A stretch of DNA of 64,000 nucleotides from NCBI RefSeq assembly GCF_042186555.1, contig NC_133328.1, forward strand, positions 331,508,539 to 331,572,538, given 5' to 3'. Below are positions 22,962 through 35,094 of the stretch, piece after piece (positions within the stretch are counted from its first letter, which is position 1; every line of letters begins with the position of its first letter). The translations under genes were made by a program, and so were the position numbers. The DNA comes from Aquarana catesbeiana. Lineage: Eukaryota > Chordata > Amphibia > Anura > Ranidae. The notes beneath the pieces were generated by a model. That model was not told the origin of the DNA, did not search any database, and saw only the letters and a program-made list of their open reading frames with translations.

Positions 22962-23145
22962 AACACCACCAGCTACCAAGCACCTGATGCTGATGTAACC
23001 GAATAATTTTTTTGAAATGTCAGATCCCTTCCAAGACTGCCTATGCTGAGTGACTATCCTGTTTTGCTGAGTAATTATCCTCTTCCTCCTCAATGATCAT
23101 GCTGATAGCTTGTAAGAACATTTTTGGTTCTGGGCGCCGCTACAA

Positions 23146-23560
23146 GTGCCTAAGGCCCAATTTTTCAGCCCCTGTTTAACAGGGGCATGTAATTACAATT
23201 TTTGATGCAAATCTTTGCAGCAGGGCTAGTTCTTGCGCTCCAACTAGAGTATCTGTGAGGGGTTGCAGTGTTGTGGCACCAGTGCCTAAGGCCCAAATTT
23301 TCAGCCCCTGTTCAACAGGGACATGTAATTAGAATTCTTGATCTAATATTTCACAGCAGGGCCCGTTTCTGCGCCCACCAAGAGTAACTGTGAGGACTTA
23401 CAGTGTTGTGGCACCAGCACCACCACCACTACCACCACCAAAGGCCCAATTTTTCTGCCCCTGTTCAACAGGGGCATGTAATTACAATTCTTGATGTAAT
23501 ATTTCACAGCAGGGCCCGGTGAGGGCTTACAGTGTTGTGGCCACAACAACACCTAAGGCC
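23146..23560 (+). repeat. Tandem repeat in the inner hAT 3' region, about 130-bp unit
   Basis: Three copies of a unit beginning GCCTAAGGCCCAATTTTTCA and containing CCCCTGTTCAACAGGGGCAT (a short hairpin) and CAGTGTTGTGGCACCA. Located about 200 bp after the transposase end. Confidence 0.8.
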
Positions 23561-24602
23561 CAAATTTCTGCTGAGTATATAGGGCAGGCCCCTACTTTCA
23601 AACATCCAACCTTCAAACGACTCCTACTTGCAAACAGAAGGAGACAACAGGAAGTGAGATGAAATCTACCCCTAGGAAGGGAAATTCTCTCCTGTAAGAG
23701 TTAATATGGGAAAAACATTTCTCCTTTACACTGATGCTTTATCACCAATCCTTGTTTCACTAAAAACCCCAAAATTTTTAAAAAACATTTGTCATTGGGA
23801 CAAAAAGTGAGGTTAAATCTTCTGAAGAGGAGCACAGACAGCAAAACAAATGTCACAGGGGTGATAACCCTTCCCTATGTTTTCCAAAAAGCTTAAAATA
23901 GATTTTTTGGCTGGAGCTAAACACGTTAAAAATGTACCAGTTCAAAATTACAAACAGATTCTACTTAACAACAAACCTACAGTCCCTGTCTTGTTTGCAC
24001 CGCCTGTATACTGCTGTGCAGAGTATATAGGGCCTGGGGGCCACACACCTTTCCTTTTTTATTTTGGGTGTGGGGTTCCCCTTAATATCAATACAAGACC
24101 CAAAGGGCCTGGTAATGGACTAGGGGGTACCCATGCCGTTTGTCTCACTGATTTTCATCCATATTGCCAGGACCCGACATTACATTAAAGCCGCAAGCAG
24201 TTTTAAATGACTTTTATTCCTTTAAAAATTTCATTTTGTGCAGGGACTGTTCTAAGCATGGGAAACACGGACCACTCTACAGGCATACTATAGACAACCC
24301 CCAGGTACGATATTTAAAAGAATATTTCACTTTTTTTTACTTTAAGCATCATTAAAATCACTGCTCCCGAAAAAACGGCCGTTTTTAAAACTTTTTTTTG
24401 CATTGATACATGTCCCCTGGGGCAGGACCCGGGTCCCCAAACCCTTTTTAGGACAATACCATGCAAAATAGCCTTAAAAATGAGCACTTTTGATTTTGAA
24501 CGTTTGAGTCCCATAGAGGTCAATAGGGTTCTAACGTTCGTGCAAATTTTCGGTCCGTTTGCAGGTTCTGGTGCGAACTGGGGGGTGTTCGGCTCATCCC
24601 TA

Positions 24603-24970
24603 CTGCTAGTTTAATGCCATTTACTTCTGTGTGTGTTACTGCCCTTTTAAAGCCATATAGTTTTGTGTGCATTACTGCCAGTTCAACGCTATTTACTTCT
24701 GTGTGTGTTACTGCTAGTTTAACGCCATAGTTTTATGTGCATTACTGCCAGTTTAACGTCATATAGTTCTGTGCGCGTTACTGCCAGTTTAACGCCATAT
24801 TGTTTTGTGTGCATTACTGCCAGTTTAACGCCATTTACCAGTTTAACGCCATATAGTTCTGTGGGCATTACTGTCAGTTTAATGCTATATAGTTTTGTGT
24901 GCGTTACTGCCAGTTTAACGGCATATAATTTTGTGTGCGCTACTGTACGTTTGGCGCATTATATTGCAGT
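24603..24970 (+). repeat. Tandem leader repeat of the outer hAT, right part
   Basis: Continues the 36-bp GTTACTGCCAGTTTAACGCC array interrupted at 15424. The first 8 bp are the right copy of the CTGCTAGT target duplication. Confidence 0.85.
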
Positions 24971-25125
24971 ATATTATAGTGTATCCATGGAGTGTGTCTG
25001 TGTAGTGTGAGTACTCAAATTAAAGTGCACCAAACACCTCTTTACATTAATTAAAGTGCATCTAAGTACAGATTTCAACTTTTTCTTTACATTTGCTTAT
25101 AAGCACCGCCCCCTCCCTCCCAATA

Positions 25126-27506
25126 ATGTCTGGGAAGACAACAAGGAGAGGCAGACGTTCCCTTTGCACTGTAAGGAGGCCAGCAACAAATGTGTCCACA
25201 GGCATAGGTGGACGTGGTGGTCAGTCCTCAGGCAGGGCATCATTTCCTCTGTTGAGTTTGCCCATGCTGTCAAGCCACAGCATGCAGAGGAGGTCCTGGA
25301 CTGGCTTACTAAACCTTCCTCATCCTCGTCATCCTCTGTCACGCAAGCAGAGACAAGTGTGCAGTCACCTGCAGTTTCCAGAGTGGATAAACCTGCCTCC
25401 TTGTCCACATCTATTCCTGCCACAGCCCCAACATCAGCCATTGAGGAGTCAGCTGAGTTATTTGGCCATAGCATTAGCCACTTGCTCCTTAATGATGCCC
25501 AGCCATTATTGGAATTAGATGTTGGTTCTGAGGTTGAGGATGACAGGAACATAAACCTAGAGAGAGGGAGGAACACTGGTAGACAAATTGGCATTCATGT
25601 TCCCCAAGCCGCAGCGTATTGCCAAGTTGTCTCCAGTGATAATTATGAAGATGGAGGAGAGGCGGCACAACACCAAGGAGGCCAACATCAAGAAAGAGTA
25701 GAGAGCAGCCACGCTATTCCATCATATTCTGCAGCTGTTATCTCCCGGATCACTCCCCAAAGCTCAGCTGTCTGGGGCTTTTTCAGCACATCTGCAGCAG
25801 ATTGCATTGTTGCTATCTCCAAACTGTGTCTCAGGCACATCAAATGTGGCAAAAACACCAACCATTTGTGCATCACATGCTTAACAAGGCATTTAACGTC
25901 CAACCACTCAGCCCATTGGCAAGAGCACCTAAAAGCCACACAAAAGGGGCAAAAATCTGTCCCTCCTCCTTACCCACTTTAGTCTGCCCCTGCAATACTG
26001 AGTCATTACCTCTCAGCAGCCTCCACTGACAGGGATGATGGTATAGCACAGGGTGTCCCAGGTCCTAGCAGCACATCTGTCAGCAGCACACCACCAGCTG
26101 TGGACTGTAGCCGGCAAATTTCTCTGCCCCATCTGCTGCAGTGGAAAAAAAAAAAACAGTCCCAGTGTCTAAATGCAAGCTTGTCAAAGCTGTTGGCTCT
26201 CCAACTTCTGCCTTTCAGCCTGGTGGATTCTGCCCCCTTTCGTGAATTCGCACAATGTGCTGTACTACAATGGCAGGTTCCCAGATGCTACTACTTTACA
26301 CGTAAGGCCGTTATATCTCTCTACATCATGCGGAAGGGAATGTTCTGGTATTGTTGGGCAAGGCAGTCAGCCGTAAAAAATCCACCTTACTGCTGACACA
26401 TGGTCCAGCAAGCATGGGCAGGGACAATATATTTAGTTCATAGCACACTGGGTAACAACTCGAAAGGATGCAAGACAGGGCTCGGTGCTGCTGAATGTTG
26501 TGCCCCCACGTCTCCATACAGCTGATGGTGATGGTGATGATTCCAGACCTGTGAGCACTACCCCCTCCTCCTCCTCCTCCGCCACCTCCATGCCCTCCTC
26601 TGCAGAAGTGTCCTATGAACATCATGTACCCCCTAAGCATTCAAAGGGCTATTCCCAGAGTGAGGCTTAAAGGTGCCATGCAGTGCTTCAGCTGGTGTGT
26701 TTAGGGAATAGGAACCACACCGGAGCAGAGATTCTTGCAGCTCTGCAGGGACAAGCCCAGAGGTGGGTTCACACCATGCCAGCTGGAGCCAGGAATGGTG
26801 GTGTCTGATAATGGCTCAAACCTCCTGTCCGACCTTAGACAGGGAAAGTTGACACATGTGCCATGCCTGGCACATGTCCTCAATTTGGTGGTGCAGCATT
26901 TCCTAAGTATGTACCCAGAGTTGCAAGATGTACTAAAGCAGTCCAGAAGAGTCTGTAGCCATTTCAGGCGATCTTGCACAGCCAGTGCTCAGTTGGCTGA
27001 AATTTAGCGGGAAATCCACCTACCCACCTGATTTGTGACATGCCCACCAGGTGGAACTCAACTTTGGTGATCCTGCAGCGGCAATACATGCAGCAGAGGG
27101 CTGTCAATGAGTACCTGTGCCAGTACGGCACAGCGACAGGCTCAGGCCACCTCGGCTTTTTTCCCCATGCCAATGGCTGATCATTAAGGATGCATGCACT
27201 GTATTGTCATAATTTGAGGAGGCCACAAGGATGGTGCCAAGTAACAGTGCATGCATCAGTGACACAATCCCTGTTGTGTTCCTGTTTGAGCAGACTCTGC
27301 TTGGCATTATGGACAGGGCACTGGAGGCAAAGCAGCAGGAGGAAGAGGAGGACTTCCTTTCCTCTCAAGGCCCACTTTATCCAGACACCATTATTCCTAT
27401 GTCACAGAACACACAGGAGGAGAGAGGGGAGGAGAATGAGGAGGAGGATTCTGGCGCTTTCATAGGCTTTGAAGAAGAGGAAGATTATTGCTGCAGCAGA
27501 TTCTAG
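25126..27506 (+). pseudogene. hAT transposase of the outer element, truncated
   Basis: ATG at 25126 (MSGKTTRRGRR). It shares with the inner copy PQHAEEVLDWLTKPSSSSSS and VPQAAAYCQVVSSDN. Catalytic remnants: TADTWSSKHGQGQYI near 26390, VVSDNGSNLLSDLRQG near 26795, and CLAHVLNLVVQHFLS near 26865. After an acidic stretch (about 27410-27480) it jumps to the 3' terminal region, so the C-terminal dimerisation domain is deleted. A long first frame (25056-25982) remains open. Inactive. Confidence 0.83.
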
Positions 27507-27866
27507 ACATGGTACAGATCTGCCACTTTACAGGTAGACTAAGGGAACCCCCCAGGCACTATATTGGAAGGAATTTTTCATCTTTATGCTTTCACTTTAA
27601 AAATCATAAAAATCACTGCTCATTTATAAATGACGTTTTTCACAAACTTTTTTTTTTTTATTGATACGTGTCCCCCAGGGCAGGACCCAGACCCCTATAC
27701 CCATTTTATGCCCAATTACTTACATATAAGCCTTCAAAATAGGCACTTTTGATTTTTGACGTTCAGGTTCCATTGAGTTTAATGGGGTTCGTTATTCGGG
27801 TCTGTACTTTCGTGATGTCTGAAAGTTCTGGTGAGAAATGAACAGGGATCTGTCGGCCCATCCCTA

Positions 27867-28278
27867 TTTGTCAGAAGTTGTCCCTATTTGCCCCTGAAGT
27901 TGTTCAGAAGTCAAGTGGGCACCCCATAATTTTCAATCCATATCCAAGTTATTATCCCTCAATAAATAACAAAAACAAAGTCACAGACTGTTTCTCTCAC
28001 TCTGAGTGCCTGTGGAAAGTTGGTGTGCCTGGCTCTGCAGGGTGGGGGATCCCAGTTCATCTGTGGCCATTAAAGAAGTGTGTTAAATGTGCTACACAAC
28101 AGTAAAGTAATAACTTACCTAAACAGACAAACTATGAAATGTACACACTTGTATATGTATAGAGTATATGTATATGTAGAGATTACTGGGCGCTGGACAT
28201 ACAATAGAAGTCATGTACATAAAAAAATGTTTTAGATATACAAATAAACAATAGACAAATACATACATAATAATAAGT

Positions 28279-28279
<1 letters not shown>
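27867..28279. other. Sequence between hAT end and GATA repeat, nothing recognised
   Basis: No coding or repeat features seen apart from short AT-rich runs. Confidence 0.4.

Positions 28280-28361
<82 letters not shown>
28280..28361. repeat. (GATA)n microsatellite
   Basis: About twenty uninterrupted GATA units about 95 bp from the CDH12 splice donor, on its intron side. Confidence 0.97.
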
Positions 28362-28454
28362 TAATTCATTAGTAGTGTACTAATGAATAATAACTAATAG
28401 CTATGGAACATTGCATTTCTCAGTTACGTTAAAAAAACAAAAGAGGTACAATAC

Positions 28455-28791
28455 CTTTCCCACATATTGTGGTTCAGACCCCATATATTCTTCAAGCACA
28501 AAGAATTGATTCCATACCCATCCACGCTTAACTCTCTGTGCAAATGTTCTCCTGCCCGACATTGTGATAATAACATTTTCCTTTTGCTTGAATGCTGAAG
28601 TTTGTGGTGGTTGCTGTGAATGTAGTGGCGTTAAAAGACCTCCATCAAACAGGAACCAAAGAAGCAGCGATAAGCAGTTCCTTGTAAGCATTGGAAATGC
28701 TGTCCCTACAGCCCCGTAGTTAAAACTCCAACACTTGTAGAACTGTAGGATCCAGCTTGAACTGTGCTTGTTCCTCACCATAAAACTCTTA
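28455..28791 (-). CDS. CDH12: First coding exon of cadherin-12 (coding part 28455-28691)
   Basis: Read on the minus strand, 79 codons start at ATG 28691 with the signal peptide MLTRNCLSLLLWFLFDGGLL, followed by a propeptide ending at a furin site RVKR (residues 53-56). The mature N-terminus is GWVWNQFFVLEEYMGSEPQY. Trp2 and Trp4 mark a type II (classical) cadherin, in which they swap between partner cells. From memory of vertebrate proteins the signal peptide matches CDH12 rather than CDH10, CDH18 or CDH8. The exon ends phase 0 at GGAAAG|GTATTG (28455/28454), a good donor. An acceptor TTGCAACAG ends at 28792, giving a 337-base exon with about 100 bases of 5' UTR. An in-frame upstream ATG at 28781 is noted separately. 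Cadherin-12 is a neuronal adhesion receptor with five ectodomains; the rest of the gene lies outside this window. Confidence 0.88.
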
Positions 28792-29872
28792 CTGTTGCAA
28801 AATACACATAAAAAGTATTTCCTTCGGTGACACGCTTGTCATCTTATTGATATTCACCAATGGTTTTCTGTAATTACACACACACCAAATGAATATTAAA
28901 TTGTGCAGTTCCTAATTATTAAAATTTAGACAATGACAAATAACATTTGTATTTAAATAGTATGAATGACAGCAGCTGTAAATAAACAACAAGATGTATT
29001 ATAATTATTAAAAATAAATAAATAAGTAAAAATGCAGCAAACATAAAAGGAAGTATTGAAGCTAATAATGTGCATGTCTTTGCATGCGTGGGAGATCCCA
29101 TGTGGACTAAACATTCTTAATATCTCTGCTAGAAACAGAATATTTATGAACATGTCAAGCTGGGACTTCACTGTTTAGAATCATAATAAAAAAAAAGGTT
29201 TACGGTAACTAATGAGCAGTGTTTTATTTAACACAAGCTATGTCTGTGCTTTGTGCTATCTTTGAAAAGGTAGACATACCTGCATTTCACTCTGAGACTT
29301 TTATGTAGCTAAGAGCTTGTTGTAAACAGTGAATGTAATTCTTGTAGAAATCATCATCATTAAAACATCAGTTTGGCTTTAAAATAGACCACATTTCAAT
29401 GAAAGTGTTTAAAAGAAGAGATGCATAATCTATGCATGTCACTCAGGTTAGTATTTAATAACTACATTGTTGTAGTTATGAGTCATGTATGAATTTTTAT
29501 TTTTTTTTCCCGCTATAGGCAAGAATGACAGTTTGCATATAAGTTCCAGTTCTATAAAGTGGCAAAGTACAGATGTAGCTTTCTGTAGCAGCCACAATAC
29601 AGTGGAGGACAATTTGTGGGGCTTAACAGGCGGTGTAAATCATTAGAAATCCCACACACTAATAATATTTTTAGTGACGTTTGTTGTTCAAAAAAGTCTA
29701 GTTCCACTACATCAGCAAATAGGTGTTGATTGAAGAACACTTTAACTGTAATACACAAGGCAAGCAGCCTACATTTAGTAAAAAGAAAAAAATCAGCACA
29801 AAAAAATCAGGGTCACTACTTACTATTAATGTGATATGTCCCCTGTGCTTCTAGGTTTTAATTTTTGAATAG
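28792..29872. other. Probable CDH12 intron, nothing recognised
   Basis: AT-rich, no open frame of note and no repeat family identified. Confidence 0.45.
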
Positions 29873-29886
29873 ATATAGATATAGAT

Positions 29887-29983
<97 letters not shown>
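29873..29983. repeat. Compound microsatellite (GATA)n then (GA)n
   Basis: GATATA/GATA units pass directly into about 23 GA units. Then three imperfect units of about 35 bp (GATGTAAAGNGGGACTNTATTG) follow to about 30110. Confidence 0.95.
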
Positions 29984-29985
<2 letters not shown>

Positions 29986-30448
29986 CTCTACTTGAGAAAC
30001 CTGATGTAAAGAGGGACTCTACTGGGGACACCTGATGTAAAGTGGGACTTTATTGTGGACACCTAATATAAAGGGGGACTCTATTGAGGACACTTGATGT
30101 AAAGGGGGAAAAAAAACAGGGAGGGGGAAGTGTCGACCTGAGTGTATGCTCATCAAAGTAAAGTGCAGTCCTGGCATTCCACATGACTCTGCGGGTCCCA
30201 CCGTTGTTCCAGATAGCTGGAGGATTGGGCAGCTAGCTGGGATGGATCACAGTGTTTCTCCAGGAGCAAGGAACCAGGAAGCTCCACATTGACCAGCATG
30301 GACCGTGGAACAGGAAGTAATGTCACCGGCATCTGACTGGACCAAGGCAGGGCTGGAATCTTGTCAATCAGAGCTGCAGTGGTGAAGGCTACAGGCTCGG
30401 AGCTGGTTGCTTCTTGTATTGGCCTGCTGCCCTCTAGAGGAGGACAGC

Positions 30449-30489
30449 TATATATATATATATATATTATATATATATATATATATATA
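30449..30489. repeat. (TA)n microsatellite
   Basis: At the inner edge of the left foldback arm. Confidence 0.95.
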
Positions 30490-30686
30490 CACACACCATG
30501 GAGAGCATGAGAGTGCCTGCCAGGGGGACTCAATGAGGAGTTAGACACATACACCTTGTTATAACAGATCACACGCCAATTTCTGGTTTGTCCCCCCTTC
30601 CTCCCTTCCCGTTACCCCTGTCTCTCCCGCCACAAACGCGTCTGTCTCTGCTCTACCGGTTGGGGGTGCTATAGTAAATATATTGT

Positions 30687-30791
<105 letters not shown>

Positions 30792-31824
30792 TATTGCATG
30801 ATCCATCATTAGGTGCACTCCACTCGGTATCCACATCATGAGGGAACACGCACACATATACATCCCTTGTATACCAATTAGGGGGAACGCAGCACCAATT
30901 TTATCATTACCGTTCATTATTATTATTATTATTATTCTTTACACTACAGCCTGTTCCCCCTCCCCCTCTTCATGTTTACATGTATACTAACCCCCCTTTT
31001 TTATTATTTTACTTGCCAGGCCCTTCATATATTGTTAACCTCTTCAATAGGCCTCTATACATATAGAAGATAATTATGCTTCAAATATTTCCATCTGTAT
31101 CAGTTTAATTTTTTTAGCCAATCCAAGACTGTTAACCCCTGCTTCACCTGCCCCTTTTTCCCTAAATAGTTTACTGAATGGTCTGCTGGTCATTCTAGTT
31201 CCACGGCCACACCCACATGCTCTCCATTGTGTACATATAACTATCCTCCTCTAGAGGGCAGCAGGCCAATAGAAAGAGCAGCCAACGCCGAGCATGTAGC
31301 CTTAACCACTGCAGCCCTGATTGACAAGATTCCAGCCCTGCCTTGGTCCAATCAGATGCCAGTGACATCACTTCCTGTTCCACGGTCCATGCTGGTCAGT
31401 GTGGAGCTTCCTGGTTCCTTGCTGCTGGTCCTGGAGAAACACTGTGATCCATTCCAGTCAGCTGCCCAATCCTCCAGCTATCCGGAACAGCGGTGGGACC
31501 CACAGAGCCATGTGGAATGCCAGGACTGCACTTTACTTTGAAAAGCATGCGTCTTCTATCATTTTGTAAGTGTTTTTAATCTTATCCTATTAAAGTCATC
31601 ATTTTAATGCTACACTCAGGTCGGCGCCTCCCCCTCCCTGTTTTTTCCTTACATGCCTTGCAGAGTTCTGAACACACTCTGAAGGATGTCTGCCTTCATT
31701 TTGTAATCTTTAATTCCCCTTTCTTTTTCAAACACCCACCTAAGGATACATCACCATCCAGCTATTACAGCCACAAACTATACCCCTAAGGTTTACTCCA
31801 TCTGGAGCGCCAGATAAACACTTA

Positions 31825-31996
31825 TGCCCTGTACACACGGTCGGATTTTCCGACGGAAAATGTGTGATAGGACCTTGTTGTCGGAAATTCCGACCGTGTG
31901 TGGGCTCCATCACACATTTTTCCAGCGGAATTTCCGACACACAAAGTTTGAGAGCTTGCTATAAAATTTTCCGACAACAAAATCCATTGTCGCAAA
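31825..31996 (+). mobile_element. Harbinger MITE, 5' end fragment
   Basis: Starts TGCCCTGTACACACGGTCGG, the same terminal repeat as the autonomous element at 42078. It continues with TTGTCGGAAATTCCGACCGT and AAGTTTGAGAGCTTGCTATA, which also occurs (reverse) near 49120. No right end is present. Confidence 0.85.
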
Positions 31997-32044
31997 TGTG
32001 GGGTCGCACCGATTCGGATGTTGCCATTGCCGACAATTACTGCC

Positions 32045-32086
32045 GATTTGGCATGCGATTTGACATGTCAAATTGCATGCCAAATC
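32045..32086. repeat. 42-bp palindrome without spacer
   Basis: The left arm 32045-32065 pairs with the right arm 32066-32086 at 20 of 21 positions; the centre is GACATGTC. Confidence 0.9.
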
Positions 32087-32215
32087 ACATCAATGTGAAC
32101 CAGGGCTAAAAGAAAGGTAAAAACAGTATTAATTTAAAAAAAAAAAAAAAACTTTTTTGTTTTTGGGGGGGGGGGGGGGAGGGTTGGACACACACTGCTT
32201 TAACAAGCTAAGGGA

Positions 32216-32383
32216 GAGATTTACTAATACAGAAGCATGCAAAATCTGGTACAGCTGTATATGGTAGTCAATCAGCTTCTAATTTCAACTTGTTCTATTA
32301 AGCTTTGACAATTAAATCTGGACGCTGATTGGTTTCTGTGCAGAGCTGCATCAGATTTTGCATGCTGCAGTTTTAGTAAATCC
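32216..32383. mobile_element. Short MITE (168 bp)
   Basis: The imperfect inverted ends include GCATGCAAAATCTGGT at the left and CAGATTTTGCATGC at the right, both next to TTTACTAA/TTAGTAAA. This is a familiar short frog repeat. No coding sequence. Confidence 0.75.
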
Positions 32384-33036
32384 CCCCTCCCCCTTACTGT
32401 TAGTCAAAGTTCACATGCAATATACAGTATATATAAGGACTTTACTATACTTGTACACTTTAATTTCTTAATGGCATGAGATCTTTGTCACTCATTAGCA
32501 ACACATTGATTTTTATTAGATATTTCACACAAGGGAATTACGTTTAGTAGTATGGTAAACTCATATGCTCTAAACCAGTCACATTAGCTGCACTTTATAG
32601 TTATAATTGCTTCCTTCTCTACAGTGGGATGTGTGATTAATCATTCAATGGGAGCAATTATTTGCTTGATGTTCAGTCAATATATCTGTCCAGCAGATAT
32701 CTGATGGCTATGAATGAAACCATATATACATAATTTATATTTATTGTGAATGTTGCCGCCCCTTGACATATGTTGTATGAAACTTAGATTAGGCACAAGT
32801 TCAATATTACTTTATCAAAACTGTAAGTTGTTAATGTTACATTTTAAATTTTTAATATGCTATATCATAATGGCTCATTATTTGTAATAGTGTACCTATT
32901 CATATTAAAATTGTATAGTTGATCAATAACAATAACTATAAAATTTTACGTTAAAAGTCAATGGTGATTTAAATTAGAGTGTTTGATGGATATCATATGC
33001 ACTGCCTAATAAATATGTTCTAATGCGTCCATGTAA
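32384..33036. other. AT-rich sequence, nothing recognised
   Basis: Likely intron. No features seen. Confidence 0.45.
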
Positions 33037-33300
33037 AATCCAACTCCAGCAACCCTTTTTTTGCTTTGGATTGAGCAACTCTGCCAGGATTTTTGCTCTC
33101 ATGTGTCTCTATTGGGGGAGATTTTCCCTCACTTCCTGTCAGGGCAGGAAGTGATAGAAAACCTCTCAATGACTACACCCATAAAAATAAAACATATTTA
33201 GTAGAGATTGCAATGGTTAGAATTAGGGATGCACCTATACCAGTATCAGTATCGGTGTCGATACCAAGCATTTGTGATAGTATCAGTACTTGCCTACTCT
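33037..33300. mobile_element. Two MITE fragments
   Basis: 33037-33180 has a small inverted repeat (CACTTCCTGTC/CAGGAAGTG) known from frog repeats. 33225-33300 begins TAGGGATGCACCTATACC, the usual start of a hAT-type MITE, and has no right end. Confidence 0.5.
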
Positions 33301-33435
33301 GAAGACACAAATCTGCAGAAAATCTAATAGTGTGCGTATAGGGTCTAAGAAAGGCAAGCAGACCATCCAACTCAATTCTCCAGAAAGGTGATAATGCACA
33401 TAGAGAGTTAAATGGCAAGCAGTTGAAAAAACCCC

Positions 33436-33873
33436 TAAAGTGGTTGTAAATCCTTACATATACCCAGCGAATTGACTGGCCTCAGGTGAAATATAGAGAT
33501 TAAACAAATCCTCCTATTTACATTGTACCTGCCTGCAGTCTTCTCTACATCCGTTCAAGTCCAGAATGTATAAAGCTTGTCTGAGCTGTCAGAAAACAGG
33601 GGGTGGAGAGCTGAAGCTGATTGGAAGGAAGGGACCCACACCCCTCCACACAGCACACAGAAACAGAGCCAAGTGTCAATCAGCTGGAGCTCCCACTTCT
33701 GCCACATTTTTTCTTTTAGTGTCAGGAAAACCTGTCAGAAGTTCTTCATGATGATAGCAGATGAGTGAAGCAGCAGACAGAAATGAGACTTAGTGCTCTG
33801 GATTGAGACAAGTACACACTATAGAGGGATATGCTTTGCTTGTATTACATGTCTGAGCTTTACAACCACTTTA
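33436..33873. mobile_element. MITE with perfect 15-bp terminal inverted repeats (438 bp)
   Basis: TAAAGTGGTTGTAAA at 33436-33450 and its exact complement TTTACAACCACTTTA at 33859-33873. Non-coding interior. Confidence 0.88.
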
Positions 33874-33897
33874 AAGCACAACTGAAATGTTATTTTA

Positions 33898-35042
33898 ACC
33901 GCTTAGCTACTGCCCACCATAGATTTACTGCGGCAGGGCGGCCACTCTATACCAGGTCATGTACCTGGTGCGTGATCTGACAGTTCCGGATCTGGGGCAC
34001 GTGAGCACCACCAGCGACCCACTCCTGCTAAGATTTGACACAGCAGAAGCCAATCAGCAGGTCCGGTGAATGCGATGTCCGCCGGGACCCGCTGATCGTT
34101 TAGGAGAAGGGCAAAGCACTTCCCCCACAGTTAGCAATCACTCCTAAGGAACACATTTAATACTTTGATCGCTCCTGATGTTAACCAATTTCCTGCCAGT
34201 ATCATTAGTACAGTAACAGTGCATTTTTTTTATCACTGATCACTGTATTACAGGTATTCCTGTGTCACTGGTCCCCAAAAAGTGTCAAAAATGTCAGTTA
34301 GATGTCCGATTTGTCCGCCGCAATGTTGCAGTCTTGCTATAAGTCACTGATCGACACCATTACTAGTAAAAAATACAAATAAAAAAAAATTAAAATATAC
34401 CATAATTTGTAGACGCTGAAACTTTTGTGCGAACCAATCAATATACATGTATTGGGATTTTTTTTTAACCACTTAAGCCCTGAACCATTTGGCTGCGCAA
34501 AGACCAGAGTACATTTTGCGATTCGGCACTGCGGTGCTTTAACTGACAATTGTGCAGTTGTGCAACGTGGCTGCCAAACAAAATTGACGTCCTTTTTTCC
34601 CCACAAATATAGCTTTCTTTTGGTGGTATTCGATCACCTCTGCATTTTTTATTTTTTGCGCTATAAACAAAAAATTAGCGACAATTTTGAAAAAAACGCA
34701 TTATTTTTTAATTTTTGCTATAATAAATATTCCCCAAAAATATAGAAAAAACTTTTTTTTGCTCAGTTTAGGCCGATATGTATTCTACATATTTTTGTTA
34801 AAATCAATCGCAATAAGCGTTTATTGATCAGTTTGAGCAAAAGCTATAGCGTCTACAAAATAAGGGATAGTTTTATGGCGTTTTTATTAATTATTTTTTT
34901 TTTACTAGTAATGGCGGTGATCAGCAATTTTTATCGTCACTACGACATTATGGCGGACAGATCGGACAATTTTGGTGTGATTTTGGGACCATTCACATTT
35001 TATACAGCGATCAGGGCAATTAAAAATGTATTGATTACTGAT
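33898..35042. mobile_element. Two TTAA-type MITE copies in opposite orientation
   Basis: 33898-34467 is the left half of the family seen at 11785, in the same orientation (TTAACCGCTTAGC start). From TTAACCACTTAAGCCC (about 34468) the family runs in reverse, showing GGTGGTATTCGATCACCTCT and TAGCGTCTACAAAATAAGGG. It stops at about 35042 where PLE-3 begins. One copy probably inserted in the other. Confidence 0.75.
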
Positions 35043-35094
35043 AGGGGAATCAATTGGGCCCGTGCACCTGTGTTCTCTCTGAGCGGCTACTGTC

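Noticed and set aside
24735..25010. Repetitive open frame of 91 codons
   Set aside because: It is the translation of the 36-bp tandem leader array of the outer hAT, with no start context or family match.
28263..28361. CRISPR-like regular repeat
   Set aside because: A pure GATA microsatellite without spacers. No CRISPR array exists in the window.
31227..31541. Open frame of 104 codons shared with 30153-30572 on the other strand
   Set aside because: It lies within the foldback arms. Conservation is explained by arm identity and no protein family is recognised.
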